Notes under the pieces: generated by a model
Database searches by the model: none
What the model saw: the letters and a program-made list of their open reading frames with translations, nothing else
Told to the model about the DNA's origin: nothing
Position numbers and translations under genes: made by a program
Assembly: GCF_000812685.1 (NCBI RefSeq)
Contig: NZ_JWIF01000056.1
Span: forward strand, 62,001 to 126,000
Source: Halocynthiibacter namhaensis
GTDB lineage: Bacteria; Pseudomonadota; Alphaproteobacteria; Rhodobacterales; Rhodobacteraceae
Direction of reading: 5' to 3'
DNA length: 64,000 nt
Shown here: one piece after another, positions 19,911 to 30,072 of the stretch
How the letters are laid out: each line of letters starts with the position of its first letter
Position numbering within the stretch: position 1 is the stretch's first letter

Positions 19911-19940
19911 TTGACCTACACCCACACAAAACCAGATACT
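19911..19940 (+). promoter_or_regulatory. Candidate sigma-70 promoter of the small structured locus
   Basis: TTGACC at 19911-19916 (five of six matches to -35) and GATACT at 19935-19940 (four of six to -10), separated by 18 bp. It predicts a start near 19947. The terminator at 20185-20213 lies in the same direction, so the pair brackets a transcript of about 270 nt. Confidence 0.5.
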
Positions 19941-20054
19941 GTGCTCAGTCATCCTTACCACACCAGACTTGGTGTCCACAAGCAAACGGATTCGAAGGCG
20001 TGAAGCCTTCAATGTGGGCCAGCAGATTCTGGAAAATAAAGTAAGGAGACGCAT

Positions 20055-20165
20055 ATGGAAGTTCACGTTAGTGAATACACCAGAATGCGCTTTGGCAAGC
20101 GGGAGTATGTGATTTCACATACCCGCCGCTGGCCTAAGCCACGGCAGCTGACACTGCCGTTATAA
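20055..20165 (+). CDS. Small basic protein, 36 aa, unrecognised
   Basis: ATG 20055 to TAA 20163-20165. TAAGGAG at 20042-20048 gives a near-ideal ribosome-binding site six bases before the ATG. The peptide begins MEVHVSEYTRMRFGKRE and ends PRQLTLPL; it is rich in Arg and Lys, has no membrane segment and no DUF1127-like motif. Promoter upstream and perfect terminator downstream bracket it. Whether the peptide, the RNA or both are functional cannot be told here. I know no family for it. Confidence 0.45.
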   Translation: MEVHVSEYTRMRFGKREYVISHTRRWPKPRQLTLPL

Positions 20166-20184
20166 CGTTAGTTGAAGACTAACT

Positions 20185-20220
20185 GTAAGCAGCGCCATCT
20201 TGGTGCTGCTTACTTTATTT
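20185..20220 (+). terminator. Rho-independent terminator of the small locus
   Basis: A 13-bp stem at 20185-20197 paired with 20201-20213, with one G-T pair and a TCT loop, followed by TTTATTT. It is among the strongest hairpins in the window. 20221-20331 up to the maeB stop holds nothing I recognise. Confidence 0.85.
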
Positions 20221-20331
20221 AGCGCCTACAGAATCCTGATAGCAAGTAATATTTTGTCTAATATATTGAAGTATATGTACATTCCACCCACCTCAAAGGG
20301 TGAAAGTGATATATTTCAACATGTTGCCCAA

Positions 20332-22590
20332 TCAACCAACCTTATTCGCAGCCAAGATCGCCATGTTTAGAATGTCGTTCACCGTGGATCCGATGGAACA
20401 AATCTGAACTGGGTGATCAACGCCTGTCAAAATCGGGCCGATCACTGTGGCGTCCGCCATTTCCTGCATCAACTTAACAGAAATCGAAGCAGAGTGCCGC
20501 GCAGGGACAACCAATACGTTTGCAGGACCAGTCAGTCGTTGGAAAGGATAACTTTCCTGTGCTGTGACGTTCAAGGCCACATCCACGGTCATCTCGCCTT
20601 CGTATTCGAAATCGACGCCGCGCGCGTCCAGAACGTCGGGTGCGAGATGCATTTTTTCGGCGCGTTCAGACACAGGATACCCAAAGGTCGAGAAGCTGAC
20701 GAATGCGACACGTGGCTCAAGACCAAGCGCGCGGGCCACTTTCGCCCCAGCCGTGGCAATATTTGCCAGATCATTTTCGTCCGGCCATTCATGCACCAGC
20801 GTGTCAGAAATCAACACAACCCGCCCTTTGTGCAGCAACGCAGTCACGCCAACCGCACCACTTTCGGCATCGGCATCCATCACGTGATTGATCAGGTTCA
20901 AGACCTGAGCAGACTTGCGCGTCGCACCAGAAACAAGCCCGTCGCCGTGGCCGTGTTGCAACATCAAAGCTGCAAAAACATGGCGATCACGGGCGGCCAG
21001 TTTGTGGATATCACCCCGATCAAACCCTTGTCTTTGCAGGCGTTTATAGAGGTACGCTTTATACTGACGCAGATGTGGCGAGTTGGCGGCGTTCACGATC
21101 TCGAGCTCAGAAACCGCATCCCCAAGACCAACTGCTGTTAGCTTCTCAGCGACATCTGCTTCACGTCCAACAACCAATGCCTTGCCCAAGCCTTGGCGCT
21201 GATAGGCAACAGCAGCGCGCAAAACACGGGGATCATCCCCTTCGGCAAAAATCATGCGCGCTTGGGCCTGTTTTGCCCGCGCATTGATGCCACGCAAGAT
21301 CGTTGCAGTTGGGTCAAGACGCGCTTTTAGGCTTTGCGTATACCCATCCATATCAATGATCGGACGACGCGCAACACCGGTATCCATGCCCGCTTTTGCG
21401 ACCGCAGGCGGGATCAAATAGATCAGACGCGGATCAAACGGCGTTGGAATAATATAGTCACGACCAAAGGTTAATTCGCGACCATAAGCCATCGCGACCT
21501 CGTCCGGCACATCTTCGCGCGCGAGATCCGCAAGGGCCTGTGCGCAAGCGATTTTCATCTCATCGTTGATCGCACGCGCGTTGATATCCAAGGCACCACG
21601 GAACAGATACGGAAAGCCCAAAACATTGTTCACCTGGTTGGGATAATCAGACCGCCCCGTCGCAACAATCGCGTCTTCGCGTACGGCGTGGGCCTCTTCT
21701 GGGGTGATTTCCGGGTCGGGGTTTGCCATGGCGAAAATCACCGGATCTTTGGCCATCGCAGCGACCATCGAGGGTGTCACAGCACCCTTGGCGGACACGC
21801 CCAAGAAAACGTCAGCGCCTTCCATAGCCTCATCCAATGTGCGCAATTCTGTCTTGATCGCGTGGGCGGATTTCCATTGGTTCATACCCTCAGTACGACC
21901 TTGATAAATCACGCCTTTTGTATCGCAAACGATACAATTTTCATGCCGCGCGCCCATAGATTTCAACAGCTCAATACAAGCGATACCCGCCGCACCCGCG
22001 CCATTCAAAACGATCCGACAATCTTCGATCTTTTTGCCGGAAATCTTTAACGCGTTCAAAAGGCCCGCCGCACAAATAACCGCAGTGCCGTGTTGATCAT
22101 CGTGGAAGACTGGAATGTCCATTTCTTCCTTAAGCCGTTGTTCAATAATGAAACATTCGGGGGCTTTGATGTCTTCAAGATTGATCCCACCAAAACTAGG
22201 CCCCATCAAACGCACAGCATTGATGAACGCTTCTGGGTCTTCGGTGTCCAATTCGATGTCGATGGAATTCACGTCAGCAAACCGCTTAAACAGCACGGCT
22301 TTGCCTTCCATTACGGGTTTTGACGCCAAAGCACCCAAGTTCCCAAGGCCAAGAACCGCAGTCCCGTTGGAAATCACCGCGACCATGTTGCCTTTGTTGG
22401 TGTAATCATAGGCGCATTCTGGGTTCGCCGCGATCGCCTCACAGGGGACAGCCACGCCAGGGGAATAGGCCAGCGACAAATCGCGCTGAGTCATCATTGG
22501 TTTTGACGCAACGATCTCATATTTTCCAGGGGTCGGCTCGAGATGATAGGCGAGCGCCTCTTCCGGGGTAACTTTACTATTATTGGCCAT
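20332..22590 (-). CDS. maeB: NADP-dependent malic enzyme with C-terminal phosphotransacetylase-like domain
   Basis: Oxidative decarboxylation of malate to pyruvate with NADPH production. The protein is 752 aa, the long bacterial type. A malic domain (about 1-160, SLAYSPGVAVPCE and a GTAVLGLGNLG segment) is followed by a Rossmann domain (about 165-400, VLNGAGAAGIACIELL) and a phosphotransacetylase-like domain (about 430-752, LVSGATRKSAQVLN and a VVPARHSASISVKLMQ tail). The C-terminal domain is usually regulatory and not catalytic. The start is ATG 22590, divergent from mutS. Confidence 0.93.
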   Translation of the reverse strand: MANNSKVTPEEALAYHLEPTPGKYEIVASKPMMTQRDLSLAYSPGVAVPCEAIAANPECAYDYTNKGNMVAVISNGTAVLGLGNLGALASKPVMEGKAVLFKRFADVNSIDIELDTEDPEAFINAVRLMGPSFGGINLEDIKAPECFIIEQRLKEEMDIPVFHDDQHGTAVICAAGLLNALKISGKKIEDCRIVLNGAGAAGIACIELLKSMGARHENCIVCDTKGVIYQGRTEGMNQWKSAHAIKTELRTLDEAMEGADVFLGVSAKGAVTPSMVAAMAKDPVIFAMANPDPEITPEEAHAVREDAIVATGRSDYPNQVNNVLGFPYLFRGALDINARAINDEMKIACAQALADLAREDVPDEVAMAYGRELTFGRDYIIPTPFDPRLIYLIPPAVAKAGMDTGVARRPIIDMDGYTQSLKARLDPTATILRGINARAKQAQARMIFAEGDDPRVLRAAVAYQRQGLGKALVVGREADVAEKLTAVGLGDAVSELEIVNAANSPHLRQYKAYLYKRLQRQGFDRGDIHKLAARDRHVFAALMLQHGHGDGLVSGATRKSAQVLNLINHVMDADAESGAVGVTALLHKGRVVLISDTLVHEWPDENDLANIATAGAKVARALGLEPRVAFVSFSTFGYPVSERAEKMHLAPDVLDARGVDFEYEGEMTVDVALNVTAQESYPFQRLTGPANVLVVPARHSASISVKLMQEMADATVIGPILTGVDHPVQICSIGSTVNDILNMAILAANKVG

Positions 22591-22765
22591 GGGTCCTCAC
22601 AATCCGGGTATTCGCCCAAACTACAGAAAAAAACCGCGCCGACAACAACCAGCCAACCCAAAATACGGCCTTTTCTGGACTAATCCCGCTTGTTGGGCCC
22701 AGATCGGGTTTGCAGGGGCACGAATTCCCCCGTATTCCTGTTTAAAACCAAACCGGGGCGGAAAA

Positions 22766-25416
22766 ATGGCAGCATCAAAAGGCGACGGCGTCACACCAAT
22801 GATGGCGCAATATCTGGAAATCAAAGCCGATCACCCCGACGCTTTGCTGTTCTATCGCATGGGCGATTTCTATGAGATGTTTTTTGATGATGCGGTCAAT
22901 GCCGCCGAAGCGCTGGACATTGCCCTGACCAAACGCGGCAAACACCAAGGCGAAGACATCGCCATGTGCGGCGTCCCACATCACGCGGCCGAAGGATATT
23001 TCCTGACGTTGATCCGCAAAGGGTTTCGCGTCGCGGTTTGTGAACAGTTGGAAAGCCCCGCTGAGGCCAAAAAACGTGGCTATAAATCTATCGTCAAACG
23101 CGGTGTTGTACGCCTTGTGACGCCCGGAACCTTGACCGAAGACAGCCTTCTGAATGCCCGTCAGCACAACTTTCTAGCCGCTTATTCTCAGGTGCGCGAT
23201 GAGGGGGCTTTGTCCTGGGTTGATATCTCGACCGGGGCGTTCCACGTAATGCCTTGTACTTCCTTGCGTCTATCGCCAGAACTTGCCCGTCTTGCCCCGC
23301 GCGAATTGCTGGTGAATTCCGAAGAAGAGGGTAATTTCCTCGAATTAGGGTCTGATTTAGGCATTGCCATCACCCCTCTTGCGCGTTCCGCGTTTGACAG
23401 TTCGTCTTCTGAAAATCGGCTGAAAAACCTGCTGAACGTCACAACACTCGAAGCATTTGGGCAGTTCACCAGGGCTGAATTTGGTGCGATGGGGGCTGTG
23501 GTTGAATATTTGGATCTGACGCAAAAGGGCAAGCTTCCCCTATTGCGCCCACCCCTGCGCGAAATCGCAGGCGGCACTATGCAAATCGACGCAGCAACCC
23601 GCCGCAATCTTGAAATCACCCACTCCATGAATGGCGGGCGCGCCGGTTCACTTTTAGCCACAATCGACCGCACGGTCACTGCTGGCGGCGCACGTCTTTT
23701 GGAACGCAGACTGTCCTCCCCATCTATGGATGTTGCCGTCTTAAACGACCGTCACAATGCTGTGGCCTATCTATTCGACGATCAAACCACCGGCACAAGG
23801 TTACGTGACATATTGCGCCAAGTGCCCGATATGGACCGCGCCCTGTCCCGCCTTGCTTTGGAACGTGGTGGGCCACGTGACCTTGCGGGCATCCGCAACG
23901 GTTTGACCCAAGCCGAGGCCATTACACAAAGCCTGCCGTCCGACATGCCCGGCGTGTTGCAATCGGCGATGCAATCCCTTCCGGGTCACGACGAACTGAT
24001 TGATCTGCTTGACGCCGCGTTGATCGCCGAACCGCCCCTTTTGGCGCGTGACGGTGGCTTATTGCCTCCGGTTACGACAGCTCCCTTGATGAGGCCCGCA
24101 CCCTGCGCGACGAAGGCCGTTCCGTTATCGCGGGTCTTCAAGCCCAATATTCCGACGTCAGCGGCATCAACGCGTTGAAGATCAAACACAATAATGTGCT
24201 TGGCTATTTCATCGAAACACCCGCAACACATGCGGATAAGATGCTTTCCGCGCCCCTGTCGGAAACCTTCATTCATCGCCAAACCACAGCCAATCAAGTC
24301 CGGTTCACCACGGTTGAGCTGTCTGAACTTGAGACCAAGATTTTGAACGCAGGACATAATGCGCTTGAGATCGAAAAAAGACTCTATTCCACCCTAACAC
24401 GAGCCGTTCTGGACTGTTCTGATAAGATTTTCACCACAACGCGCGCGCTGTCGGAAATGGATTTAACCGCTGGTTTTGCTGATCTCGCAAGCTTTGAAAA
24501 CTGGACCCGTCCCTTGCTGTCAAACGGGCGAGAGTTCTCCATCACAGGGGGACGCCACCCAGTCGTCGAAGCCGCGCTGCGTGGGCAAGGGGACAGCGGG
24601 TTTATCGCCAATGATTGCGCGTTTGCCGACAGTGAAGCTGCCGCGATTTGGCTTCTGACGGGTCCTAACATGTCGGGTAAATCGACCTTCTTACGCCAGA
24701 ATGCCTTGATCGCCCTACTTGCCCAATCCGGCAGTTTTGTTCCCGCAACAGAAGCCAAACTTGGGATTGTCAGTCAGCTGTTTTCACGCGTTGGGGCTTC
24801 TGACGATTTGGCGCGCGGGCGTTCGACATTCATGGTCGAAATGGTTGAAACCGCGGCAATTTTGAACCAAGCCGACGATCGAGCCTTTGTCATTTTGGAC
24901 GAAATCGGTCGTGGCACCGCCACCTGGGATGGCCTTTCCATCGCTTGGGCAACGCTTGAATACTTACACGAAACCAACCGTTGTCGCGCCTTATTTGCCA
25001 CCCATTATCATGAGTTGACCCAACTGGCTGACACGCTGAAAGGCGTTGAAAACGCCACGGTTGCGGTGAAGGAATGGGAAGGCGAAGTCATCTTCCTGCA
25101 CGAAGTCCACAAAGGGGCCGCCGACAGATCTTACGGGGTTCAGGTCGCGCGTTTGGCTGGTTTGCCAACATCCGTCGTTGAACGCGCCCGTGTGGTTTTG
25201 GAACAACTTGAGAAATCGGATCGCGACGGGGGCAACACACCAAAAGCCTTGATCGACGACCTGCCTTTGTTTTCCGCAGCGCCGCCACCGATGCCTACCC
25301 CGGCAAAAACATCGCCAGCCCTTGATCGCCTGTCCGAAATCGAACCCGACAGCCTAAGCCCGCGAGAGGCATTGGACCTGATTTATGAATTGAAAAAGAT
25401 CAGCGCGTCCCAATAA
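22766..25416 (+). pseudogene. mutS: DNA mismatch repair protein MutS, interrupted by a one-base frameshift
   Basis: Mismatch recognition ATPase. The N-terminal part is open from ATG 22766 (mismatch-contact motif FYRMGDFYEMFF) to about 24060 and then runs out of frame to a stop near 24178. From 24061 the other frame continues the protein as [19 protein letters not shown] and on through GPNMSGKST (Walker A) and [14 protein letters not shown] (Walker B and signature) to 25416. Restoring one base after GGCTT at 24056-24060 (a lost T or A of a short run) gives an unbroken 883-aa MutS of normal length with all motifs intact. It is either a sequencing indel or a recent natural null allele; nothing else in the gene has decayed. 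Confidence 0.9.
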
Positions 25417-25438
25417 AAAGGGGCGCTCAAGGCGCCCC
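25415..25438 (-). terminator. Rho-independent terminator of hrcA-grpE
   Basis: Stem GGGGCGC / GCGCCCC with a five-base loop. Read on the minus strand it follows the grpE stop by 8 bp and ends in a TTTTT run. The same stem may also end mutS transcription. Confidence 0.75.
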
Positions 25439-25446
25439 ATAATCAT

Positions 25447-26025
25447 TTATGCTGGTGTTGACGAAACGCCAACTTGCGCCGGACGCAATAAGCGATCGTG
25501 CAGCATAAAGCCTTCTGCCGCGACCTGAATAATGTCGCCAGCTTTTGTCCCTGGCAGCGGTGCTTCGAACATCGCTTGGTGTTCTTGTGGATCAAAACGA
25601 TCACCCACTTCTGGTGAAATACGTTTGATTCCATGCTTTTCAAACACGCTCAGAAGTTCGCGCATGGTCAACTCGATACCCTCAAACAGGCCAGCATTCG
25701 CGGCACGTTGATCTTCGGACATGGTTTCCATAGCGCGTTTCATGTTGTCGTGCACAGGCAGCATATCGCGGGCCAATTTGGACCCACCATAGTTTTCTGC
25801 TTCACGACGGTCGCGATCAGAACGCTTGCGTGCGTTTTCCGCATCCGCCAAAGCGCGCATGAATTTATCTTTAAAATCATCACGTTCCGCAATGATCGCA
25901 TTGACCTCAACAGAAGGGCCTTCTTTCAGCGCCTCTTCCATAATGTCCAACTGATCATCACCATAAACATCCGCTTCCGCCGCTGCGATGTCATCCAGAA
26001 AGTCGTCTTTTTTCATGTCCGCCAT
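25447..26025 (-). CDS. grpE: Nucleotide exchange factor GrpE
   Basis: Releases ADP from DnaK. The protein is 192 aa, with a long N-terminal helical coiled coil (about 45-110), then the conserved beta-domain region (GDRFDPQEHQAMFEAPL and GDIIQVAAEGFMLHDRLLRPAQV). The AAGGTGAAGAC ribosome-binding region stands before the ATG. It lies 21 bp downstream of hrcA, so the two form a heat-shock operon. Confidence 0.95.
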   Translation of the reverse strand: MADMKKDDFLDDIAAAEADVYGDDQLDIMEEALKEGPSVEVNAIIAERDDFKDKFMRALADAENARKRSDRDRREAENYGGSKLARDMLPVHDNMKRAMETMSEDQRAANAGLFEGIELTMRELLSVFEKHGIKRISPEVGDRFDPQEHQAMFEAPLPGTKAGDIIQVAAEGFMLHDRLLRPAQVGVSSTPA

Positions 26026-26046
26026 GTCTTCACCTTTTCGCCAACG

Positions 26047-27111
26047 TCAGCTTTTATCAGAAATCATCCGTCCGACAAGCTGTGCTGTGTAATCCACCAC
26101 CGGAACAATGCGCCCATAGTTCAAACGGGTTGGCCCGATGATCCCAATCGCGCCCACAATCTTCCGATCAGCGTTCATATAGGGAGAAACCACCAAAGAG
26201 CTACCCGAAAGTGAAAATAACTTATTTTCAGAGCCAATAAAAATGCGCACACCTTCACCAGATTCCGTGAGATCAAGGAAATCAGCGATATCGCGTTTTC
26301 GTTCAAGGTCGTCAAAAAGACTGCGGATACGATCCAAATCTTCCGAGTTTCCGTGTTCTTCCAACAAGTTAGACTGACCGCGGACAATCAATCGTTCATA
26401 ACTTTCGCCCTCGTTTTCCCAAAGCGCAAAGCCATTTTCAACCAAATCGCGCGCAAGCGTGTCAATTTCCTGCCGCCGCGTTTTTATTTCATGTTTTACG
26501 CGATGCCGAAGTTCCGACAGCGTGTGGCCCTCTGCCAGCGCATTCAAGAAATTCGCGGCTTCGCGCATAGAACTGGGCGTTTGGCCCATTGGCGGCTGAA
26601 ACACCCGGTTTTCAACATGCCCATCGGCAAACACCAGCACCACCAGCGCCCGGTCCATACCCAAATGCACAAATTCGATATGTTTGATGGGGGCTTCGTG
26701 TTTCGGCGCCAAAACCAGGCTGGCCCCCTGGGTAATTCCCGACAGGGCCTTCCCAACACTGCCCAAAATCGATCCAACATCTTGTTGATTTGAACCCACA
26801 GTCGCGTTGATTTTGTCTTGGTCATCCCGCGAAACATCGCGCATTTCCATGATCCCATCGACAAACATGCGCAAGCCCTGTTGTGTTGGGATGCGTCCGG
26901 CAGACACGTGCGGGCTATCCAATAATCCCATAAATTCAAGATCTTGCATGACATTTCGCACAGTGGCAGCAGACACTTTTTCACTTAATGTGCGCGTCAA
27001 AGTGCGGGATCCAACGGGTTCCCCATCATGCAAATAGCTTTCGACAACCTGGCGAAATACCTCGCGGGAACGGTCGTTCATGTCCTCATATATCGGATTC
27101 TTATCGGTCAT
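26047..27111 (-). CDS. hrcA: Heat-inducible transcription repressor HrcA
   Basis: Repressor of groESL-type operons through CIRCE elements. The protein is 354 aa from ATG 27111, with an N-terminal winged helix ([36 protein letters not shown]) and the HrcA ligand/dimer domain ending [13 protein letters not shown]. The start at 27111 has AAAGGCCC upstream; an in-frame extension to 27135 is less likely. I found no CIRCE inverted repeat upstream, in keeping with CIRCE acting at groESL in this group. Confidence 0.93.
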   Translation of the reverse strand: MTDKNPIYEDMNDRSREVFRQVVESYLHDGEPVGSRTLTRTLSEKVSAATVRNVMQDLEFMGLLDSPHVSAGRIPTQQGLRMFVDGIMEMRDVSRDDQDKINATVGSNQQDVGSILGSVGKALSGITQGASLVLAPKHEAPIKHIEFVHLGMDRALVVLVFADGHVENRVFQPPMGQTPSSMREAANFLNALAEGHTLSELRHRVKHEIKTRRQEIDTLARDLVENGFALWENEGESYERLIVRGQSNLLEEHGNSEDLDRIRSLFDDLERKRDIADFLDLTESGEGVRIFIGSENKLFSLSGSSLVVSPYMNADRKIVGAIGIIGPTRLNYGRIVPVVDYTAQLVGRMISDKS

Positions 27112-27137
27112 ACTGGGCCTTTTATACTGCGCCACTC

Positions 27138-27165
27138 ATTAAAAACTAACCCACCAAAAGGTCAA
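27138..27165 (-). promoter_or_regulatory. Candidate promoter of hrcA-grpE
   Basis: On the minus strand TTGACC (27165-27160) and TTTAAT (27143-27138), each five of six to consensus with 16 bp spacing, place a start about 20 nt before the hrcA ATG. Confidence 0.45.
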
Positions 27166-27228
27166 TCACAGCTTGCTTTTTTACCGCATCAAAAGCTATT
27201 TGAATGCAACAGTAAAAAGGATGAGATC

Positions 27229-27942
27229 ATGCGCCCTTCTGGCCGTCAGACTGATGAAATGCGTTCCGTTTCCATTGAAACAAACGTAACCCGCCACGCG
27301 GAAGGCTCTTGCCTGATCAAAATGGGTGAAACCCACGTTCTATGCACCGCATCCCTTGAAAGCCGCGTTCCGTCGTTTCTGCGCAACACGGGTCTTGGCT
27401 GGGTCACCGCGGAATACGGCATGTTGCCCCGTGCGACACACACCCGTATGCGTCGTGAAGCAGCGCAGGGCAAGCAATCTGGAAGAACTCAGGAAATTCA
27501 ACGCCTTATCGGACGTTCACTGCGCGCAGGCGTTGATCGTTCTGCCTTGGGCGAACGTCAAATCACCGTCGATTGCGACGTGATTCAGGCCGATGGTGGC
27601 ACCCGTTGTGCTGCGATTACAGGCGGTTGGGTTGCTCTGCGCCTTGCGGTCAACAAGCTGATGAAGGCTGGCGACGTTGTATCTGATCCGCTGATTGATC
27701 CGGTCTCCGCGATCTCATGTGGTATTTACGCCGGTCAACCTGTGCTTGATCTCGACTATCCCGAAGATTCTGAGGCCGGCGTTGACGGCAACTTTGTCAT
27801 GACCGGTTCTGGCAAGCTGATTGAAATTCAGATGTCTGCGGAAGGGTCGACTTTCTCGCGCGATCAAATGAATCAATTGATGGATCTCGCTGAAAAAGGC
27901 GCGTCTGAATTGACGGCCGTCCAATTGGCGGCGGTAAAATAA
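27229..27942 (+). CDS. rph: Ribonuclease PH
   Basis: Phosphorolytic 3'-to-5' exoribonuclease that trims tRNA 3' ends. The protein is 237 aa from ATG 27229, preceded by AAAAGGATGAG. The N-terminal motif [30 protein letters not shown] and [13 protein letters not shown] catalytic segments are typical. The longer open frame upstream (from 27028) overlaps divergent hrcA and is rejected. It overlaps rdgB by one base (TAATG). Confidence 0.96.
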   Translation: MRPSGRQTDEMRSVSIETNVTRHAEGSCLIKMGETHVLCTASLESRVPSFLRNTGLGWVTAEYGMLPRATHTRMRREAAQGKQSGRTQEIQRLIGRSLRAGVDRSALGERQITVDCDVIQADGGTRCAAITGGWVALRLAVNKLMKAGDVVSDPLIDPVSAISCGIYAGQPVLDLDYPEDSEAGVDGNFVMTGSGKLIEIQMSAEGSTFSRDQMNQLMDLAEKGASELTAVQLAAVK

Positions 27943-28559
27943 TGCGCAAGTTTACCGGCAATGATCTCGTGGTTGCATCCCATAACGCGGGCAAAATCCG
28001 CGAGATTGGGATTCTTCTGGAACCCTTTGGAATCAATGTGAAATCCGTAGGCGATCTTGGTTTTGAGGAACCAGAAGAAACCGAAGATACCTTTGCCGGT
28101 AACGCCCGTATCAAGGCCCATTTCGCCGCCAAATCATCCGGCCTTCCTGCCCTGTCAGACGACAGTGGCATCATGGTCGACGCGCTGGATGGTGCCCCTG
28201 GCGTGTACACCGCCGATTGGGCTGAAACCGACAATGGTCGTGATTTCGAGATGGCCATGACCAAGGTTCAGACCCTTCTGGATGACAAGAACGCCGCGCA
28301 CCCACGCAAGGCCGCGTTCGTTTGCACCCTGTGTATCGCTTGGCCCGATGGGCATGACGAAGTGTTTGAAGGTCGCGCCGAGGGCCAAGTCGTCTGGCCG
28401 ATGCGTGGCGACAATGGTTTTGGCTTTGATCCGGTCTTTCAACCCACAGGCCATGACGTGACTTTTGCGGAAATGTTGCCCGAAGAAAAAGCGCCGCTGA
28501 CCCATCGCAATGCGGCGTTCAAGCTGCTGGTTGATGGCTGTTTTGGTGAGACTTCGTGA
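27942..28559 (+). CDS. rdgB: XTP/dITP diphosphatase RdgB (Ham1 family)
   Basis: House-cleaning hydrolase of dITP, XTP and dHAPTP, 205 aa. Motifs: [13 protein letters not shown] near the N-terminus, [23 protein letters not shown] substrate loop, and [10 protein letters not shown] with the downstream THRNAAF. It sits between rph and hemW with one- and four-base overlaps. Confidence 0.95.
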   Translation: MRKFTGNDLVVASHNAGKIREIGILLEPFGINVKSVGDLGFEEPEETEDTFAGNARIKAHFAAKSSGLPALSDDSGIMVDALDGAPGVYTADWAETDNGRDFEMAMTKVQTLLDDKNAAHPRKAAFVCTLCIAWPDGHDEVFEGRAEGQVVWPMRGDNGFGFDPVFQPTGHDVTFAEMLPEEKAPLTHRNAAFKLLVDGCFGETS

Positions 28560-29713
28560 AGGAAGATTGGCAGAACGCAGGTTTTGGCCTGTATCTGCAT
28601 TGGCCCTTTTGCCTCGCGAAATGTCCATACTGCGATTTTAACTCACATGTATCTAAAACTGTAGATGATGATGCATGGGAGCACGCTTTCCTATCCGAAA
28701 TCGACCGTCTAGGCCGTGAAACACCGGGGCGTGTGCTTAACTCGATCTTCTTTGGCGGTGGCACACCCAGCTTGATGCCCGTGCGCCTGGTGGATCGCAT
28801 TCTGACCCGTATCCGTGAAACATGGCATCTGTCCAATGATTGCGAGATCACTCTGGAAGCCAACCCCACCTCAATTGAGGCCGATAAATTTCGGGGTTTC
28901 CGCGATGCCGGTGTTAATCGTGTGTCGGTCGGCATTCAGGCCCTGAACAATGATGACCTGCGCCGTCTTGGGCGGATGCATTCCGTATCCGAAGCAATGG
29001 CCGCCCTAGATATCGCGCGTGAAACATTTAGTCGCGTCAGTTTCGATCTGATCTATGCCCGCCAAGATCAAACCTTATCCGCTTGGCAATCCGAACTTAA
29101 GCAGGCCTTGGATCTGGAACCGGACCACCTGTCGCTATACCAGCTGACGATTGAAGATGGCACCGCTTTCGGAGATCGCTTCGCAAAGGGGGGGCTGCGC
29201 GGTCTTCCCTCAGAAGATCTGTCCGCTGACATGTATTTCGCGACGCAGGAAATTTGTGATCACAAAGGTCTTCCTGCTTACGAAGTCTCTAACCATGCCC
29301 GCCCTGGCGCTGAATCGCGGCACAATATGATTTATTGGAACTACGGCGATTACGCTGGGATTGGACCAGGGGCACATGGTCGTTTGACGCTAAATGGTGA
29401 AAAATATGCAACTGAAACGCATTTGATGCCAAAATCGTGGCTTTCTTCTGTTTCCCAAAATCAAACCGGTGAGAGCCTTCGTGAAAAAATTTCCCTTCAA
29501 GATCAGTATGTTGAACGGTTATTGATGGGGCTTCGTCTTTCAGATGGGGTAGAATTGCGACGTCTCTCGTCGAGTTCAGATCTATTGGTCAGCCCACAGG
29601 TCACTGAACTGCGCGAGAATGGCCTAATTTTCACCGACGAAAACCGCATTCGGGTCACCCCAACAGGCCGCCCATTACTAAATGCAATTTTGCGAAAATT
29701 GTTGGAAGCCTAG
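28556..29713 (+). CDS. hemW: Radical SAM haem chaperone HemW
   Basis: Coproporphyrinogen-dehydrogenase-like radical SAM protein; characterised members bind and hand over haem and do not make it. The protein is 385 aa from a GTG overlapping the rdgB stop (GTGA). The CLAKCPYC cluster motif is CX3CX2C, followed by FFGGGTPSL (SAM-binding), and a HemN-like C-terminal domain near residues 290-380. The final Cys of the cluster is followed by Asp (CPYCDFN) as in HemW. Confidence 0.9.
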   Translation: MKEDWQNAGFGLYLHWPFCLAKCPYCDFNSHVSKTVDDDAWEHAFLSEIDRLGRETPGRVLNSIFFGGGTPSLMPVRLVDRILTRIRETWHLSNDCEITLEANPTSIEADKFRGFRDAGVNRVSVGIQALNNDDLRRLGRMHSVSEAMAALDIARETFSRVSFDLIYARQDQTLSAWQSELKQALDLEPDHLSLYQLTIEDGTAFGDRFAKGGLRGLPSEDLSADMYFATQEICDHKGLPAYEVSNHARPGAESRHNMIYWNYGDYAGIGPGAHGRLTLNGEKYATETHLMPKSWLSSVSQNQTGESLREKISLQDQYVERLLMGLRLSDGVELRRLSSSSDLLVSPQVTELRENGLIFTDENRIRVTPTGRPLLNAILRKLLEA

Positions 29714-30067
29714 ATGCGCGCGCTCTGGCTTATCGCGGGGTTGATGTCCTTCACCCTTGGACTTGTCGGAGCCTTCCTTCCGTTGCTGCCCACTGTGCCA
29801 CTCATGTTGCTTGCAACGTTCTGTTTTTCCAAATCATCCGAGCGGTTGCACAGCTGGTTGATCAACCACCCACGGTTTGGTCCTGCCATTTCCGATTGGA
29901 ATGACCACGGCGCCATCAGTCCCTTAGCAAAAAAATTGGCGACGATTTCCATCGCCGCCGCATTTACAGTGTCATTGATACTGGGTGTGAAAACCTTCGT
30001 TATTGTTATTCAAGCAATCGTGCTGGGCGGCGTCCTAGTCTTTATCTGGACCCGCCCAAACAGCTGA
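29714..30067 (+). CDS. ybaN: DUF454 (YbaN) family inner-membrane protein
   Basis: 117 aa with an N-terminal hydrophobic stretch (about 4-35, GLVGAFLPLLPTVPLMLLATFCFSKSS), then the WLINHPRFGPAISDW signature and two closely spaced membrane helices (about 76-112). The function of YbaN is not established. It begins immediately after the hemW stop, so it is co-transcribed with rph-rdgB-hemW. Confidence 0.85.
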   Translation: MRALWLIAGLMSFTLGLVGAFLPLLPTVPLMLLATFCFSKSSERLHSWLINHPRFGPAISDWNDHGAISPLAKKLATISIAAAFTVSLILGVKTFVIVIQAIVLGGVLVFIWTRPNS

Positions 30068-30072
30068 TCTGC

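Larger units (their letters stand above)
19947..20220 (+). ncRNA. Candidate structured small RNA or dual-function mRNA
   Basis: Six stem-loops follow one another: ACACCA/TGGTGT (19960-19975), GAAGGC/GCCTTC (19994-20010), GCGGG plus TATGTG paired with CACATA plus CCCGC (20099-20126), ACGGCAG/CTGCCGT (20141-20160), GTTAGT/ACTAAC (20167-20183) and a 13-bp terminator stem (20185-20213). This density is far above ordinary intergenic sequence. A 36-codon ORF with a strong ribosome-binding site lies in the middle. I do not recognise the RNA: it lacks the SRP RNA, tmRNA, RNase P and CcsR hallmarks I know. Confidence 0.45.

Noticed and set aside
19884-20066. 60-aa minus-strand ORF opposite the small locus
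   Set aside because: It is antisense to the promoter and 5' part of the small locus, has no ribosome-binding site and no coding-like composition.
19947-20220. tmRNA, SRP RNA or CcsR-type small RNA at the small locus
   Set aside because: I could not find the tRNA-like ends, SRP tetraloop core or the CUCCUCCC loops that mark these.
27112-27228. CIRCE element upstream of hrcA
   Set aside because: No TTAGCACTC-N9-GAGTGCTAA-like repeat is present on either strand.
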